64,000 bases of DNA from an uncultured Bacteroides sp. (lineage in GTDB: Bacteria > Bacteroidota > Bacteroidia > Chitinophagales > Chitinophagaceae). Positions within the stretch are counted from its first letter, which is position 1. Each line of letters opens with the position of its first letter. A program made the position numbers and the translations under genes. Below the pieces are notes generated by a model. It made no database searches. It was not told where the DNA came from and saw nothing but the letters and a program-made list of their open reading frames with translations. This document shows, piece by piece, positions 63,191-64,000 of this stretch. Where the stretch lies: contig CABHOP010000022.1 in the NCBI GenBank assembly GCA_902168085.1, positions 62,001 through 126,000 on the forward strand. Reading direction: 5' to 3'.

Positions 63191-64000
63191 TGGCAAACTT
63201 TTTTCTCACTATTAATAAAACATGAATAAAGTAGATACTTGTGGCAACAGCCATTAATGCTGCGCCGGCATAGCATAAGCCTGCGTATTTCAAAACTATT
63301 CCGGCAACAAAGGGTAAAAGCCCTGCTATATACAGAAGCATCTGAACTCGCACCAGCTTTTCATTAAAGAAATCTTTGGGCATTTTGGCAGGTAGCTCGT
63401 TTTCATCTACACTTTGCATCCATACGATAAAAGGAAGTGTTTTAAACGTTTGCGCCATTATAATTGTACCCACAAAGCCACCGAAAAATGAGAACCCATA
63501 AGCTAAGCTAAAATTCGCCGGCATATCGCTCACAACAAACAATGGCAATAATAGTATACAAGGTAATACCAAGAGCGCAAATGAAAGCCTTGTTTGCTTC
63601 ATCCCATTATCTAATTGTTTACGGATAGAATGTAGGTAACTGCTATAAACATATCTTCCGTAAAAAATTATCGCCGTTATGACTATCAACACTGCCAAAA
63701 TATTAATTAATTGGGAATGAAAAAAAACCTGATTAATCATGAATAGTACCAGCCCAATATTTATGCCATAGTATATATGGAAAACTTGTTTTTCTTTAGG
63801 CTCTTCACACAACAAAAACATAGGTATCAACTTAGAACTGACCCCTATTATTAATTGTAAAAACCAACCAACCATTCCGATATTGGCATGCACTTTCAGA
63901 TATTGCAAATGATTTACAGATAAAAACGGGAAACGAAAATTGATAAGCAACATGCTTCCAATAATGGCTGTAAAAATCAGCCAGACATGTGCAGTTTTTA
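63183..64000 (-). CDS. Heme-copper-oxidase-subunit-I-like membrane protein, N-terminus beyond window
   Basis: A minus-strand frame that stays open to the window edge; the track start at 63953 lies within a hydrophobic helix (AHVWLIFTAIIGSMLLI), so the true start is outside. At least seven membrane helices are visible. The motif LKVHANIGMVGWFLQLIIGV followed by SSKLIPMF places it near the NnrS/CcoN-like heme-copper-oxidase-related proteins of Bacteroidota, but the full set of heme ligands cannot be checked. Adjacent to nos genes and coupled to a MIP18-like gene, it may belong to nitric oxide or terminal-oxidase metabolism. Confidence 0.75.
   Translation of the reverse strand, partial: KTAHVWLIFTAIIGSMLLINFRFPFLSVNHLQYLKVHANIGMVGWFLQLIIGVSSKLIPMFLLCEEPKEKQVFHIYYGINIGLVLFMINQVFFHSQLINILAVLIVITAIIFYGRYVYSSYLHSIRKQLDNGMKQTRLSFALLVLPCILLLPLFVVSDMPANFSLAYGFSFFGGFVGTIIMAQTFKTLPFIVWMQSVDENELPAKMPKDFFNEKLVRVQMLLYIAGLLPFVAGIVLKYAGLCYAGAALMAVATSIYFIHVLLIVRKKFANV

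Noticed and set aside
1-64000. CRISPR array, rRNA or complete insertion sequence
   Set aside because: No regularly spaced repeats, rRNA segments or transposase genes were seen on either strand.

Overview
The window comes from a Bacteroidota chromosome, most likely near the Chitinophagaceae. Supporting signs are a carboxypeptidase-regulatory-domain TonB receptor, many secreted beta-barrel and lipoproteins, A-rich leaders without clear Shine-Dalgarno sequences, TAnnTTTG-like promoters, and a Sec-type (clade II) nitrous oxide reductase. Species cannot be assigned from the sequence alone.

Region 1 (1-8.7 kb) is housekeeping: a TPR protein (cut by the window edge) with a TonB receptor, NnrDE metabolite repair, a YkgJ-type cysteine-cluster protein, ParB/ParA and an MBL-fold hydrolase. 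Region 2 (8.7-16.3 kb) is more variable. It holds a 40-aa secreted-type peptide gene with its own operator and terminator, an AT-rich lipoprotein/methyltransferase pair, a decayed gene with a coupled membrane protein, and a frameshifted peptidase-MA/beta-propeller/barrel gene. Region 3 (16.1-25.6 kb) is a defence operon: hsdR, a small unknown gene, hsdM, an extended hsdS, an ABC-type AAA ATPase and a frameshifted HNH nuclease. It ends next to tRNA-Leu(CAA). Region 4 (25.7-33.4 kb) carries hscB, a LYS1-like dehydrogenase, a TIGR01777 epimerase, a metallophosphoesterase, a flavin reductase, a GT39-type transferase and a secreted protein. Region 5 (33.5-54.4 kb) is a signalling and stress block: two receiver-Crp/Fnr fusion regulators, four histidine kinases, phospholipid synthesis (cdsA and a CDP-alcohol transferase), an eRF1-like hibernation factor, Hsp20, PEP synthase, and a YfiR/TonB receptor/kinase operon. 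Region 6 (54.4-64 kb) is denitrification: cytochrome c, nosZ, a membrane protein, nosL, nosD, nosF, nosY, then a MIP18-type protein and a partial heme-copper-oxidase-like membrane protein.

Two hidden regulatory systems stand out. First, three promoters (hsp20, a PAS kinase, and a short intergenic transcript) each have an FNR-type box whose centre lies exactly 36.5 bp from the G of a TTTG promoter element. The third drives a predicted 84-nt transcript that ends in a canonical terminator, so it is a candidate oxygen- or redox-controlled small RNA. Second, three genes (the 40-aa peptide, the secreted protein at 32.8 kb, and a 25-codon ORF) share a GTTAAC operator at a fixed 43-bp offset from the promoter element, and each transcript is predicted to start with AUCAAAC. 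The first two also have homologous signal peptides. Both systems were read by eye and need genome-wide motif searches and RNA data.

Three genes have single-base frameshifts, at least two of them in or next to a homopolymer, so raw reads should be checked before calling them dead.
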